From: Alistipes sp. Zagget8
GTDB taxonomy: Bacteria; Bacteroidota; Bacteroidia; Bacteroidales; Rikenellaceae
NCBI GenBank assembly: GCA_001941065.1
Contig: MSHJ01000009.1
Coordinates: forward strand, 316,810-380,809
DNA: 64,000 bases
Direction of reading: 5' to 3'
Positions 62,971-64,000 of the stretch are shown here, one piece after another. Both the position numbers and the translations under genes were made by a program. The notes beneath the pieces were generated by a model. The model searched no databases and was not told the DNA's origin. It saw only the letters and a list, made by a program, of their open reading frames with translations. Position 1 is the first letter of the stretch, and the number at the start of each line of letters is the position of its first letter.

Positions 62971-64000
62971 TCTTGCGCAACCAATTTCTGGCCCATGTCG
63001 CCCAGACCTCGCCGTCGCCGATGCTGGTGGAGGTCGCGCGTGCCGAGGGCTCGTTTTTCTATACCCCGGAGGGGAAACGCTATTTCGACCTGGTGGCGGG
63101 CGTGTCGGTGAGCAATGTCGGCCATGCGAATCCGGCCGTGGTCCGCGCCGTGCAGGAGCAGGCCGCACGCTATATGCACGTGATGGTCTACGGCGAACTG
63201 GTCGAGACCCCGCAGGTGGAGTACGCCGCGAAGATCGCGTCGCTGCTGCCCGCGCCGCTGGAAAGCGTCTATTTCGTCAATTCGGGTGCCGAGGCGGTCG
63301 AGGGAGCCCTCAAACTGGCCAAACGCTATACCGGACGTACCGAACTGATCTCCATGCGCCGTGCCTACCACGGTTCGACGCACGGGGCGATGAGCGTGAT
63401 GGGCGCTCCCGAAGGCGAGGAGTGGAAAGGGGCGTTCCGGCCCCTGCTGCCCGACGTGCAGGCCGTCACGTTCAACGATTTCGCCGATCTGGAGCGCATC
63501 ACGCGCCGTACGGCCTGCGTCCTTGCCGAGCCCGTGCAGGGTGAAGCGGGAGTCCGGCCGCCGCATCCGGGGTATCTGGAGGCCCTGCGCCGACGCTGCG
63601 ACGAGGTGGGGGCGCTGCTGATCTTCGACGAGATTCAGACCGGGATGGGCCGCACGGGCGAACTGTTCGCCATGCTCAAATACGGCGTCACGCCCGACAT
63701 CGTCTGCCTGGCCAAAGCCTTCGGCGGGGGAATGCCTTTGGGGGCGTTCGTTTCGAGCCATCGGATTATGGATACCCTGCAGGAGAACCCCGTGCTGGGG
63801 CATATCACCACTTTCGGCGGCCATCCGGTCTGCTGTGCGGCTGGACTGGCGGCGCTGAACTACCTGCTGGACAACCGGGTGGTCGAGACCGTCGAGGCGA
63901 AGGGCGCGTTGTACGAATCGCTGCTCGCCGGACATCCCGCCGTTCGGGAAATCCGCCGTTCGGGACTGCTGCTGGCGGTCGAACTGGGCGAACCGGCGAA
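62967..64000 (+). CDS. Class III PLP-dependent aminotransferase, 3' end outside window
   Basis: Acetylornithine/ornithine/4-aminobutyrate aminotransferase-type enzyme. About 344 residues are visible of an expected ~390-400. Motifs: YFDLVAGVSVSNVGHANP, FVNSGAEAVEGALKLAKR, AYHGSTHG, LLIFDEIQTGMGRTG (cofactor Asp), and CLAKAFGGGMPLGAF with the PLP Lys. It starts in an ATGA overlap with the trmH stop, so it is read with the RNA-modification genes. The amino-donor specificity cannot be told here; no arginine or GABA genes are adjacent. Confidence 0.88.
   Translation, partial: MILRNQFLAHVAQTSPSPMLVEVARAEGSFFYTPEGKRYFDLVAGVSVSNVGHANPAVVRAVQEQAARYMHVMVYGELVETPQVEYAAKIASLLPAPLESVYFVNSGAEAVEGALKLAKRYTGRTELISMRRAYHGSTHGAMSVMGAPEGEEWKGAFRPLLPDVQAVTFNDFADLERITRRTACVLAEPVQGEAGVRPPHPGYLEALRRRCDEVGALLIFDEIQTGMGRTGELFAMLKYGVTPDIVCLAKAFGGGMPLGAFVSSHRIMDTLQENPVLGHITTFGGHPVCCAAGLAALNYLLDNRVVETVEAKGALYESLLAGHPAVREIRRSGLLLAVELGEPA

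Noticed and set aside
1..64000. CRISPR arrays, tRNA, rRNA and insertion sequences
   Set aside because: No regularly spaced repeats, no cloverleaf or rRNA sequence and no transposase motif were seen on reading both strands; short or degenerate copies could be missed without a search tool.

Overview
The window reads as a chromosome segment of a gut-type member of the Bacteroidales, most like Alistipes (Rikenellaceae). Three things support this: SusC/SusD pairs with a hybrid two-component regulator; many promoters of the Bacteroidetes form TTTG-N19/20-TAnnTTTG with no obvious Shine-Dalgarno sites; and a GC-rich coding bias that leaves long antisense open frames. The genus is an inference from style, not from a marker gene.

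Layout. 1-3.5 kb (minus): Xaa-Pro aminopeptidase (cut by the window edge), an exported LD-carboxypeptidase and a DHA2-type efflux pump. 3.7-32 kb: one large glycan-utilisation locus. On the minus strand it has a BNR_4 beta-propeller enzyme, a GH88 unsaturated uronyl hydrolase, a GH97 and a GH36 alpha-galactosidase. Divergent from these is a hybrid two-component sensor-regulator (HTCS) that is frameshifted in a run of ten C. Two SusC/SusD pairs and a surface lipoprotein follow, then a DMT transporter, a HAD phosphatase, L-rhamnose mutarotase, a GH38-like protein without its nucleophile, and an aldose epimerase. 33-38.8 kb: a second sugar module with an AraC regulator, a sugar porter and a DUF5107/TPR protein.

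38.9-56.5 kb is mainly housekeeping: S9 peptidase, an acyltransferase-like membrane protein, U32 peptidase-family protein, polyprenyl synthase, ROK kinase, SGNH hydrolase, RecG, a radical-SAM-associated lipoprotein, IspG and WbqC. It ends in a GH2 gene broken by a 5-bp tandem duplication and preceded by three promoter-like modules. 56.9-60.75 kb: a very large surface lipoprotein divergent from a small XRE regulator, with palindromes between them. 60.8-64 kb: a tight operon of CvpA, RsgA, TrmH and a class III aminotransferase (cut by the window edge).

How the main locus may work (inference): the BNR_4 enzyme cuts at a uronic acid, possibly releasing L-rhamnose from a rhamnosyl-glucuronate cap. 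GH88 removes the unsaturated uronate, GH36 and GH97 trim alpha-linked sugars, and the SusCD pairs import oligosaccharides. L-rhamnose mutarotase and the DMT transporter would handle the rhamnose. The C10 tract in the regulator may be an on/off switch for the whole locus, or an assembly error. Three carbohydrate-active proteins here (GH97, GH38, GH2) lack canonical catalytic residues.
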